From the NCBI GenBank assembly GCA_000149265.1, contig CH003282.1, positions 177,358 through 241,357 on the forward strand: DNA of 64,000 bases, given 5' to 3'. Shown here one piece after another: positions 1-12,800 of this stretch. This stretch comes from Ciona savignyi. Taxonomy: Eukaryota; Chordata; Ascidiacea; Phlebobranchia; Cionidae. A program made the translations under genes and the position numbers. The first letter of the stretch is position 1, and each line of letters begins with the position of its first letter. Below the pieces are notes generated by a model, which saw only the letters and a list, made by a program, of their open reading frames with translations, did not search any database and was not told the DNA's origin.

Positions 1-1781
1 CGGTAGATATATGTTTGGCCGACATACCCGAAATGTTACAACGGCCAATGCACGGGCCATTGCTGACTATTATCTACGGTTCTTATACTGTCCACGTATG
101 GTCTTAACCGAAATGTTACAACGGCCAGTGCTGCCTATTATCTACGGACCTACGGTTCTTGTATTTTGTCCACATATGATTCCTAGCTACGTTTAAGTAA
201 GAATTAGCTTGTTGTTTGTTAACTATTTTATTTACGATGCAAAAAAGTCACAAGAATAAGGTCAATAATAAATTGTACACAAGAAGAATAATAAAATTGT
301 ACACAAGAAGAAACTTTGGTGAAGGCGTGAACCGTGAAGCATAGAAAAAGAAACTTTGGTAACCTTAATAATTTGCCAAAATATGGAAAGTATCATTATT
401 TAAATGAATACGATCCCAAATGTGTCCACTTCAACTGTGTCATCACTTGAGCTATCATCAGGTGGAGCCTGAAGTAGCATATACTTTGGGACTTTCTTGA
501 TATTTGAGACGTTGCACTTAAAGCATCCAGTTGGCTATGTGTTTGAATGGTGTTGTCTTAAACAAAGCGGCTCTTCCAGCCCTGCCTTCCTCCCAGTCAC
601 ATACACCATTATGCACTTTCTTATGTCACTTGTGATATCAGCGTACTTAGCACGTGCATGTCTTGTGCACAGCAGAACATCTCTAGATTACAAATTTATT
701 TTAACAATTATTCTACATTATTCCCTTTAAAATGTAGCCGCATGGTTAAGTGGTGAAGTGAACACACACAGGATATACAGGAACATGAGTGTCAGTATCC
801 ATTATAATATATATAAAGACTTAAATAGGCTAACTGTTACAAAACACAAGCGTCCGTATCTCATTATTTCTGCTTTTAGTATTAACATTGTAGTTCTAAT
901 TTCGTACCTGGTATCTTCAAATCATGTAGATGCATCTCTTTGGACAAGAAATCTTAAATTAACATTGCCATAACTTTAAACAGTTACACACCACACGCTA
1001 CTAGTTCATATCGCAAATTTGAACTGTAAAGGCGGAAAGAAACAGATCACGTGGTGCAATACGACACAATTAAAAGCGAACGACACATTTATGCGCGGGG
1101 AAAAAGTGTTGCTCAATAAGAATTTATAAAACAAAACATTATATTTCTAAAACAATCTAATACATATAAAATGTTCACTTATTTGCTTGAATAACTGTTA
1201 TTCAAAAATAACACATATTTAAACAAATTGTTCTACTCTTTTGATTACGTGTTAAGTTCGGCGGACTGGTTGCTGTAGGACTGAAGCCATGAAAAGTGGG
1301 AAAATAATCAATAAATTTACCAAAATAATAAATTATTCTCCACCACAGAATGATAATTAAATTAAAAACAAAGGTTTCTTTGGTTCTGTAATCCTGCCAA
1401 CAAGACAGCAACGTATGAGTTTCAGCTGGTTTATGTCAGATCGGCCATGTGTGGCTAAATCGTTCAAACGCCACAGACAAAAAATAGGCTATGTTTTTTT
1501 CTAAGGATTATCGCGAGTGGGCCATATATGTAACACCAGAGTATGGCCAGCCATAGAATATACGAACATGACACATATATATAAGGTTGGATTATGTTTG
1601 TACGGCCATAGGTTATATAAATCAAACATATGCCGGTCGATCCTGACAACCGGCCATAGATAGTTCGAAGATACTTCGTGACTGGGTTGGATCGATTCCA
1701 ATGCAGTGTGTATTTTTGTGCCTTTAATTAACCCATATTGCTTCGTAGCTATTTTATGTGCTCATTCCTTTGCATATTTAG
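1..1781. other. 5' flank of the peroxidase gene, no gene seen
   Basis: AT-rich sequence with short non-coding frames. It starts with an imperfect tandem duplication (29-185) and a short direct repeat of AATTGTACACAAGAAGAA (near 270-312). No signal-peptide exon for the downstream lectin gene could be identified. Confidence 0.5.
29..185. repeat. Imperfect two-copy tandem repeat, ~80 bp
   Basis: Two units each begin CGAAATGTTACAACGGCCA and run through CTATTATCTACGG to a GTCCAC(A/G)TATG block; the second copy has a short internal deletion. Confidence 0.6.
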
Positions 1782-3824
1782 CTACGAGACGAGGTTGCTT
1801 TCTGCCCGGAAATGGATTCCAATACGCACTCACCGACACCCGACTGACTTACAAGAGAGCAAAGGCCGAATGTGAAGGGTGGCAGGGGACTCTGGCACAG
1901 AACGGAATAAGAGATCAGACAATATTTAAGTGAGTTTTTTTTTATAGAAGCACGTCGAATTGCAAATAAAAAAGAGGGTTCTTAAACAGCCGAACAGTGT
2001 ATTGTACGGCCCACTGCGTCTTTCACACCCCATGGAGAACTTCTATTATGTCTTCTGTACCGAGTTGGTATAACTTGCATAAACCTGCCTCGTATTTTCC
2101 GTGATCTTGATTTGGATAGGATATATATAGGATATATATTTATGTTTATACCCGTGAATAGGAAAACCAAGGGGGTTAACACACGTATATGATAGACACA
2201 TTCCTTCAATTTGGTAGAACTCATTAATCCGCTGGGTTCAGGCAATGTCCGTAAAGTGCCTTGCCCACGGACACAACCGACTAGCTATAGCGACCAGTTT
2301 CGCACCTGCAACCTTTTGATTGAAAGGCGACGCATTTAATCGTTAGACCAACAGGCCGGGCCGATTCCAACGATAAATGGCCATGCCTACTTATGTAAAG
2401 GCTTTTAGGGACGATTAACATATTAAGAAATATCACACCTTGAACACGGGGGTAACTTCGGGGTGAGGGTATTTCTCCGAAGCTGACAAAGCTTTGATGA
2501 ATAGATAATCCGTGTCGTAACTTGATAAAAGGCCGTGTATAGCAGTCTAAAAACCTCGAGCCGACAAAACAATTATTCTTACGTCTTTAAAACAGTTAAA
2601 AGTAGTGTTTGACGAACTGTATTTAATTGACAGGGTTCTCGCCAAGCATTTTCAAAATGTACCTATATGGGTGGGTTTGGATGATATTGAGCGGGAAGGA
2701 CAATTCGTTTGGAACGACAAGGTAGGTTGGAAAATAATGACATGTGACAGTTGCAATGTATTTGAACGAAAATAAAATATTTACCTGTCAAAGATTATAA
2801 TAATCATGGCCACTGTACCAAATTTGTTCTATAGATAAAACGTGTCAACGACCACTATTTTTAAAAGCCATGTTAAGTGTAAATGGGTTCCCGACTCATC
2901 CAAACCCAATATTTGTATTTTCTAAATAACCTGTGACATGGTTACCCAAAGGCTGAAACGTTTGTTTCTGCAATCAGAAACTAATGGGTTCCGAGTTACC
3001 ATTCTATACTATTAAGTTTGGAATACCAGTAATTCATGTTTTCTGAATAAAGTATTTAAGTTATCATTTTGCCCCTTTCCCAGTTTCTTTTATTTACCTA
3101 CAACTATAATCACTAGTTCGGCAATTATAGAATAACCGGTGCCGAACATTCGCAAAACGGCAGTCGTGCTTCTATTCTTTCCTACCTAGAATTTGGCACT
3201 GTAAATCCAGACCATTTTAGCTAACACCACGAGAAGATTTAACTTGATTTGAATAAATGTCGATGTAAACTATGGACATGCCAGTTAGGATTCCTGAAAG
3301 TTTTAACCTGATTCGAGACCGCGACTTGGCGATCGGAAATGCTTATCAGCAGCGTTACGCAGAAAAAAACGGAGTAAAATCAAAATGTGTTCCCATCGGA
3401 ATTCCGAAGAATACTCGTAATTAAAAACGTAGTTTCAAACATTTAAAAGTAGGACGCATTTACAATGAAAAATTGTCTTGCTTTCATTCTTTCGCAAGTT
3501 GGTGATATCGTTTAATTTCTCCCAAACGCGTAAGTACCTAATTCTTAAGCTTTACTTACCTATGCCTTTCTGTTAATTGCTATAAGAATTTTGCTCTGAT
3601 CATATAAATCACATGTAATTTATTGAGTCGTATAAACAATTAATGTTGTTTCAAGATGCCATCGTCGCTAGCGTGGCTGGATGCATGGCACATTGCTCAA
3701 CCGGATAACCGAAACAATCAAGACTGTGTCGTCATAGTGAACAAACCTTGCACGCATTCGCCCAGGCTGCTAGACGATGTCGATTGTCGGAATTCTTTCT
3801 TTGGGCTCTGTGAAGTTCCTCTTG
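1782..3824 (+). other. C-type lectin domain 1 of the peroxidase gene (exons 1-3)
   Basis: Exons are 1782-1929, 2634-2721 and 3656-3824. The reading starts [17 protein letters not shown], followed by the [14 protein letters not shown] helix-cysteine block. Exon 2 gives the [18 protein letters not shown] core, matching the family's W-x-G-L-x-D block. Exon 3 carries QPD (3698-3706) followed by N..QDCV, and ends FFGLCE. In C-type lectins a QPD triplet in the long loop is associated with galactose-type Ca2+-dependent binding, against EPN for mannose. The usual WND is replaced by LDD, which keeps an acidic Ca2+ ligand. Intron 1 (1930-2633) holds a SINE; intron 2 (2722-3655) and intron 3 (3825-4369) hold no gene. 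Confidence 0.8.
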
Positions 3825-6800
3825 GTAGGAAACGTGTGATTTCTAGAAATATGATATATCCATAATACCAAATAGGATCCACAGGCTTATACACGGTGGT
3901 AGGCCTTAAACGGCCTTCGTAAGAACTGAGTTTATATTACCATTTCCCGCGGCACACCTAGCATTGTCTTACGGCATATAGTAGTGTGCCGTAGCACACT
4001 GGTTGCAGAGCACTGGTTTAGAGTAATATTACCGTTGGTTAGAGCACGGTCGGTCGAGTTATAGCATTTAAGCTGAATGACTCTTGTAAGAATGCGCTAG
4101 TTATAAAGAAACACACACCTGCCCACTCGCAATCATGCATATGTGTGTATGTATGTGTGTGTGTGCACCCGCTTTTACCGGATTTAACTAATTTGGTTTT
4201 GGGACGTCAGCCGAAAGGTCAGTGGATCATTAGCAGTGACGGCTGGTAGATTGGAGCCAAGGGTACTGTGAGGACATTGCACGAAATCAGTGTTGTGATC
4301 GGTCAAACACAAATATAATAAAAGCTTTAATCATCATATATACAACACAATGCATAATACTATACCCAGCTATGTGCGTGACGACCGATTTAATAATTCC
4401 ACACTACTGGCCAGGATACCCACCAAAATACAACATTGTAAAACGTGACGGAATGGCGTATGCACTGCTAACTTCCGCAATGACGTACGAGATGGGTCAA
4501 CAGCGGTGTAAAGAGTGGGGCGGAGACTTGGCCACTTTGCCTGTTACCGATGCTGGATTGGCGAGGTTTGGAAAGTTTATTTTAGGTTTTTGATTTGCGT
4601 TATAGAAGTTTGTGTATTGAACTTTATCAAAATAGTATTTTGAGAAAAGACATATTTAAATTATGCAATTTGTTTTGAAACATGCTATGCCGGTTAGTCA
4701 AAATGATTTGTTTGATTGGATTTGTTGTTTTCCCTCTTTTACCACACGGACCCGTTTAGAATGAAAAAACGACAATAACAAAAATTTGAAAAATAGGTGC
4801 ATAATTATATTTTGCCTTATAACATAATTAGTTACAGTAACTAGGTCAAACATAATTTTCTGTAATTTATGGATTTATATCTTAATCAAAACACTATAGC
4901 AATACTTTAGTCTTATACACTTGTACAACACATTGCGATATGGCCGGTGGAGTGTGGGCACGTGGTAGCCAGAGAAAATTGATCAATTTCAGGAAATCAC
5001 TATTTTTCCTTACTAATTATGAAACCATGTTACCCATTATATATATCCCTTAAAATGTGTTTACCCACTTGTCTGACATATATACACAATTATCTTAGAG
5101 TCCATTTCGTCAAAGTGCATCTAACTTTAGTTGTTGGTAACTTAACTAGATTATCTGCCTCGTTGTTTTTAAGAAAAAAATTATTTCAACGTTATAATCG
5201 CAATTTGCGGGAGTGGTGCACATAGAAATACAGATCACGGTATAAAAATAAACAGAAATCAATGACTTTTTGGGGTTTTACCGCCAGGGAAAATCCCCCA
5301 GTGAAGACTTTACCAATTCCCACGACCCACGCTATGCGGTCATTTTCGTGACTCAGTTTTAGACAGGAAAGACTAAGTAGATAATGAGCGATTGGGTAAT
5401 CGACACCTTTTGAATATCATCAAGGTAATGTTAAGTGACCAGTTAGAATTAACATAAAAGTCGAAAAATTTGAAATGAATCCAGAAAAATTATTGAAAAT
5501 TAAGGGTTTTTTAGGTAGGATAATCTTGTTTATCCCTGTGAATAAAAATATATAGGCGTTTTTATACACGCAATAATTAGAATAGGAAGGTGCAGAAGAC
5601 TGGTTCCATTGGCAATCGTCACAATAACTTGTGTCCACTGTTCACCAGAGTTTTTTTTATTATAATGTATATGGTTCAGCCGCTAATATAGTTTTATAAG
5701 AAGCTATTAAGCCACCAGGGTTAGTCAATGTGTGCCAAGTGTGACATCTGACTCGATGACTACTTATGTCTTTTGTGATTCCTTTTCTGTAATATTTTAT
5801 TTTGATGAAAGGTTATTTAATTTGTATGGGAAAAGAAACAGATTACTTTTGACTGGTTTCAATCTTTTTCCTGCATGTACACTAAGAATTATTATAAGTC
5901 ATATTATACTAGATTTTTGTTTAATAATTTGGTGCCATCAACGCCTACGAAGTTACACCGGCCTACGAAGTTACACATGTTAAACACTTTAAAAAAATTA
6001 AAAACACTTGATCTTACATTCAATCTGTTTTAGTTTTGTGGTCAGTTTGTACCCACAAGGAATGAACAAGAAAGCATGGGTTGGAATGAATGATCGAGCA
6101 GTGGAGGGAACTCTGGAGCTTGTTTCAGGGGTACGTCATTCTTTAGCTAAATAAGCGGTTTTAATTTACAGATTAAAACATATAAATTATCCATTCACGG
6201 TAGATATTGGTCGTATAATAAAAGGGGTAAGATTGTAGGAAATAAGGATCATGACCAGACAGGTGTACAGTTGTGCTTATGGGAAACGACAATTCATTAA
6301 TGAAATGGGTTATTAAATAGATTCAATTAAATAGACTATAGTGTCACTAGAAACAATCTCACTATAAACAGGTCACTAGACAATTAAAGCTATACTTTTG
6401 CTATACTTTTGTTCAGCGGCATGCAACAGACTGTGTGGTGTAGGCTTAAACAAATTCACACATGTTTTACCTCGTCTTTCACAGGGTACTGTTGATAGAA
6501 GTGCAGTGAATTGGCTTAGCAGTAGCAACACAGAGTTGGCAGACTGTGCAACTGCCTCACCAGATGAAAATGGAAAGATAGTCATGCTAAGATGCGATCG
6601 ACACCGGCCATCCTTATGCCAAAAACCCTTTGTAGAATTAGGTAAGAAATTGCACATTTTGTATTGCAAATGCCACCCTTTTAAGGGATTGTATTTGTGG
6701 TTTTTTTAAAAACATGGCTTGGTGAAAGCCCCAAACATCATGCACTAAAAGCTTCTACTGTTCTATGGAAAGTACAGGTATTTTTGTGGAGATGTCAGAT

Positions 6801-9800
6801 GTGCAAGATGAAATGTGTAATGTGCATAGCTAACTCTTCTGCATATTAAGATATCATTTATTAAAAAATGTAGAATTGACTACTTTGTAACTGAATTGAG
6901 CAAACTTCAGTATGGTAAATGTAAAACTAATTTTGGAAAATGTTTATTAATTTTTAATTCATGTTTGCAAATAAGTAATTAAAAAACGGAATATTTGATG
7001 TACTTTCCTTTCCGGCCCAGTTAGCATTTAATGTCCTTCCCCTACATTATCCATCCCCTATAAACATTAACTGTTTTTGTATTTGTATTGTTTTTGTTTT
7101 TTTTCTACCGTTTTGCTTGAAAATGTCTCGATTAAATCGATTTAAACTAATTAATAATAATTGAGGCCGTACCAAATTTTAAATAAATTAAAATATTTCT
7201 GGCAACCGTCATGAGGAAATGTCAAGAAATACTTATTATTTTACATGCTGGTGTCACACATTGTGCATTTTAAATCTGATTATATTTTACCTGTTTCAGT
7301 TGACACTATGCCATCAGCGTGCCTACCGAATGTGACAACCTGTGAACAACATGGGTGAGAGAGAAAATTCTGTAGAATCAATTAAGAGTTTATTATTAAA
7401 AAAAGGTTAATTGACATGTTAGAATAGACTATTCATGTGGATTGATGAGTTGTATTAAAACTAAAGGAATATCTTTATTATATACAACACACTACAATAT
7501 CTCTGTTAACCAGACAACAGGTACAAGGTTTCTGATAATTTTCTGTGTAATAGCACTCCATGCGTTATAATATAAAAACAAGAAATAACATAAACATCTT
7601 ATAAAAACCCGTCCATCAACAATTAAAATCAGTCATTCTTTTCGCAGCTTTCGGACAATAGACGGGTCTTGCAACAATAGGTTAAACGTGGACAGAGGAC
7701 GTAGCTCCCGGGTGTTCAAGCGGATGTTACCTGCAGCGTACAACGACGGTTTTGGTGAGTCATCTATTTCCTGGACATGTTTAAGATCTAGCGCTGTTTT
7801 GTTTTTCTATTACTTTATAACATTCTTAACGAATCCTAGTGTTTGAATGAGGATCTTTAATTAGATTATACATGATAAAGATGACATAGAAATGAATACA
7901 AATTAACATGAAAACTATTCCTTAGCATGTAATGTTTTTGGTCGTGAAACTATGTGGAAGTGATAACATGTACTTATTTCGTTTGGATTTATGCACTGTC
8001 CCTTGATTTTCTTCCCCATGTTAATTTGAATTGTCCATTCTTATGGTTCACTGCTGAGTCAACCATGGAGACATTTTCTTTGAATGGAAAATACTTTAAT
8101 TAAGATTTTACCTTTCCACCAAACAAGTTTTGGTATATTGTTTTCATTATTTTATCTTGTTGATTCTACAACACATTTGGAGACAACAATGCACAGTTAT
8201 GTGTGTAGTATTTATTATTGTTTATTTGTAATTCCATTTTGCATTGGTTTCTTTTGTTCATACAAAAATACTATACCAAATAGTATTTGCAATCATTCTT
8301 GACTTTTTAAAATGAAACTAACATTGCATACATCAACATGTTTATGGTGAAACTTGCTACTGGATTTTGTTTAACTCATTAAACCACAGCATTTAACAAT
8401 GATCAAAACTTGTTTGAGGCTAGAGATAAATATCTTACAACTGGTTTTGTTTTTACTACTTTCACACACTAGCACTAAAACAACAAGTCAAATTTTAATT
8501 TTTATCATTATGCTTCAAGTAATAACTTAATAAATTCAGATTCACCACGAGGTGGCAGCAGACTTCCTTCTGCACGTGCAGTGACGCAGGCCATCAAGAA
8601 CGGGACAAATGCACCTTCGACCATAGCGAGTCATCAATTTCCGTTATGGGGTCAATTTCTTACGCACGACATCTCCAAGCTGGGCGAGGATAAAAGTAAG
8701 TTGCTGAAAATGTCCAAAACAATTTCAAAATACTGGAAACTCGAGGGGTAACATTTTTAAATGTGCTTCTTGTAACCCCCTCCAACAGGCTCCCCAATAA
8801 CTGTTACACAAGGAGAATTTTGTTCTTTAGTGCTTCCTCACCATAATAGGCGACTCTTTTTTATCAACTGTATAATAGAGTACCAACAAAATTCAACCAC
8901 TTTCATTCCGATAATTCCAGCTAAAGCCGGTCATATCCGATTGGCATGTCCATGTGGGGATACAAATCCTCTTTGCTTCAACATCGAGATACCAACTGGG
9001 GATGTGATGAAGACAGAGAAGGATTGTATTCCATTCGTTCGGGCATTGAAAGTACCAGATGTCAACTGTAAGTCGGGCTATTTTCTTTTTGCTTATTTTT
9101 TATGGGTCAGCAGAAACATTGGTAGGGAAAATTCATTATCCTGTTAAGCTACGTGTGTTGTTTCTGTATGACATTCTGTATGATTAGAATTTTTGATTTT
9201 AAGTTTAAAATCTCTATGACTTTTGGGAAACGGGAAATTTTAGTTACACTAAAGGTGCAATTTTTAAATTACCTTTTTTTAAAAGTCAAGTTATCAGGTT
9301 ATAGCTGTGGTTTAAATAAGATATATACATTGCTACATTTTTGTTAAATGTATTAAATCCTGGGATAGGCAATTAGTTCTACATGACTTGTCCAAGGACT
9401 AACCGACTACCCAGAGGCAGGTTTCTTTTGGCTAGCAATCCAATGCACCACCAGTTTAATAATATTTTAACACGAAATTATTTGAAAGGCAAAAACACTA
9501 CAAGGGAGCAGGAAAACAGAGTCACCCCCTTTATAGATGCAAGCAATGTATACGGCAGTAATGAACAGTTCAAATTCAATCTAAAATCTGGTAAGACAGA
9601 ATTGCAAACCGAGAGTCGTTGTTTATAGTACATGTTGTATTTCTTTGTTTGTAATTTGGCAGGTGACACATTTTGATTTAAGTAAAGTCCGATTTTGAAA
9701 CAGGTCTATGGTAACAGGTACCTTTATTCTGTCTTATGGTTATGATTAAATATTTAACTCTAGGACTCTATAACTTGAATATTAATTAGAATACATTGTG

Positions 9801-12800
9801 CCAACATTAGATTATTTCAAGCACATAGATTTGACTAAACTTAATATGATAATTTCTAAATTTTTCCAAATGGAAAATACGCTTTTTAAAAACCTGAACT
9901 CAAGATTATTTGCACTGAATCGACTAATTGGATAATTTTTATTCAATTTGATAGTGTATATTATCTGATGGTTATCTTTATAGATAAGACAAAAACAGTG
10001 GTTTCAACGCATCTAAACTTCTCCACTAGCACCTATCATATATTTTTATGCTGAAATGTTTTAAAGACTGTTGTATCAATAGCTCTTTAAAGATATGCTA
10101 CACACTCTGTAAAATGGTTTTTACCATATTTTTAATAAACACCACAGCGCAAAACAATGGCAAGAAAAAGGTTGGAACATATGAGGCATCATGTCCCTTT
10201 CACAGCGGACTTCCATTGGGCACCCAAGTTGAGCGGGAAATGGAGACGCAGTTTGAATGCGAACCGATTCACAAACCAACTGATAAACCTTGCTTTGTTG
10301 CAGGTATGGATAGGATAGGATATTTATGTTTATCCCCGTGGATGGAAAAACCAAGGGGGTAAACACACGGACAATCGTCAGATCACCTCGCGCCCACCTT
10401 TGGGTTACCACAGCCGACTAGCTAGCAACTAGTTTCACACCTGCAACCTTTTGATTAAAAGGCGCCGCACTTAACCGCCAGACTAACCGGCCGGACAAAT
10501 GGTGTATGTGTGTGTTCTACTTGTTACAACAAACAAGCTTTAGGGATACATGACATAATGTTGCTTTATTCCAGTGAGTAGGAAAACTGTGAAGCATTAT
10601 CAAGTGAAATCAGGTTACCTTATGCACACCGAGCTATTGCTGTGTGTTTGTTGTTTATGCTTGAGACATTTTTTCAGTTTTATTGAATCGAATAATTAAC
10701 TGGGTTCAGGCAATATCTGTACCTTACCCTGGTACACAATGATCTAGCCAGCCATGTTAATCCCCCAACTTATCTTCTGAGTGCAGACTTCCATTGCTTT
10801 TTTCAATTGATCTAACAGGTTGTGCCAAATACTGCAACACAGCTGGTTTCAATCCTATAACCTTACCCTTTTTAATAGGAGGAGGATAGGATATTCATGT
10901 TTATCCCCGTGATAGGATTCACATGTTGCTTTAATTTGGTAGGACCCATTAATTCGCTGGGTTCAGGCAATGTCCGTAAAGTGCCTTGCCCAAGGACAGA
11001 ACCGACTAGCTACCAGTTTCGCACATGCAAACCTTTTGATTGTAAATCGACGCACTTAACCGCCAGACTAACCGGCCGAACGATACCAGGTGATACTCGC
11101 GTAAATGAACAAGCGCCCCTTATGGCTGGGCACACTACCTGGCTGCGAATGCATAACAAGATCGCTGATCAATTATCGGTCATGAATCCTAACTGGAGCG
11201 GAACCAAAAAATATGAGGTGTGTTTTAGAGGTTCGTTAATTTAGGCTGAAAACAAGGATTTGTAAATTCCTGGCAAGATCAGCAGATTGCCCTATATCCA
11301 CAGTTGGACTACTTAAGCTATTGCAGTGTGTTGAATGCAATGCAAATACGCCACAGTTTTTGTATAACATTAAACTACACCGGGCAACATCCACTTAGTG
11401 CTTTGCTCAAGATCATAACTGATTATCTCATGATTTGTTTTTAAATCCCTCCACATTTTTGCTGATGGCTACAATTGAGTTAACCACCCAGAACAGTTTA
11501 TGGATTGTCAAAATAGCAGACAGCTCATCATGACTCTTAAGAGGTTGTGTTTTAATCTGGCATTATTTTTTTTCTCAATTATTTTTTGTGAGATTCGGAA
11601 TTTTAGTAAAAGATTCAAATGTTGAGCATGTGGACTTCAACATCTTAAAAAGGTTTAATAAATTTCTTGAACTGAGCTTATCTGATTAAAATTGCCACAA
11701 AATTAATAGAAGGTTAAAGGGAAATAGGATAGGATATTCATGTTTATCCCCGTGAATGGGAAAACCTAGGGGGTTATCACACGGGCAAACGTCAGATCAC
11801 CTCGCGCCCATCGTCGGGTTACCGGAGCTATTGCAGTGTGTTGTATATGATAGACACGTTCCTTCAATATGGTAGAACCCATTAATCCGCTGGGTTCAGG
11901 CAATGTCCGTAAAGTGCCTTGCCCAAGGACACAACCGACTATCTAGCGACCAGTTTCGCACCTGCAACCTTTCGATTGAAAGGCGACGCACTTAACCGCT
12001 AGACCACCCGGCCGGATAGGAAACTGTGCATTAAACTTATAGAAAGGGTTAATGCTAGGTAAAATAGTTTTAAGAGGTAGAGTTGGCTTTCCTCCTATTA
12101 TTGTAAAGTCTTTCTCCTTATCTCTTTTAATCATTGCAGCACAGTTGTTGCTAATAACAGATATGTTATGAATTCACCTCTTGCAGACTGCTCGTTCCAT
12201 AGTAGGGGCCCTGCATCAGCAGATAACTTACAACGAGTTCCTACCAATCCTGCTGGGTGATGACATCATGAAACGATTTGGACTTCAATTAACGAAAAAG
12301 GTGGGAAAATATTTAAATTGTAGATTGTCTGTGCTTGTCCCAATGGGTGGTAGAATAACAGTTGTTTAATCTCTTGAATTTTGAAGAATACCACATGCCC
12401 ACAATCTGGATGTTGTAGCTATTATGTTAGGGGAGGAGGTTAAGTTTTTTTTATACTACAAACTTTAACCTTTTAATACTGCAAACAGCAACTTTTAAAT
12501 ACATAAAGTCTATGATATTGATGATCTCTCTATCTATGTCAGTCAAAAATTTAGGCAGCTATCTATCTCAAGAATATCAATAGATTTTACTGCACTTTCC
12601 CAAATCCATGATAGCACCTTCCCACTCTACTAACAGTCCATTTTGGCTATAAATCAGTTCCTGGTGTTGATTCCTGTAGCCACCTTTGTATACTGTAAAC
12701 TCCTATAATGTCCAGCAAGTGCCAAACCACAAGAAAGTTTCAAACCGACCTTGTTGACAAAATGAATACCCTTAACCCACATGTTTTAGGGATATTATTA

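Noticed and set aside
1706-1781. Hydrophobic leader-like stretch before the first lectin exon
   Set aside because: There is no ATG in this frame, and a good acceptor lies at 1780-1781; treated as intron or flank.
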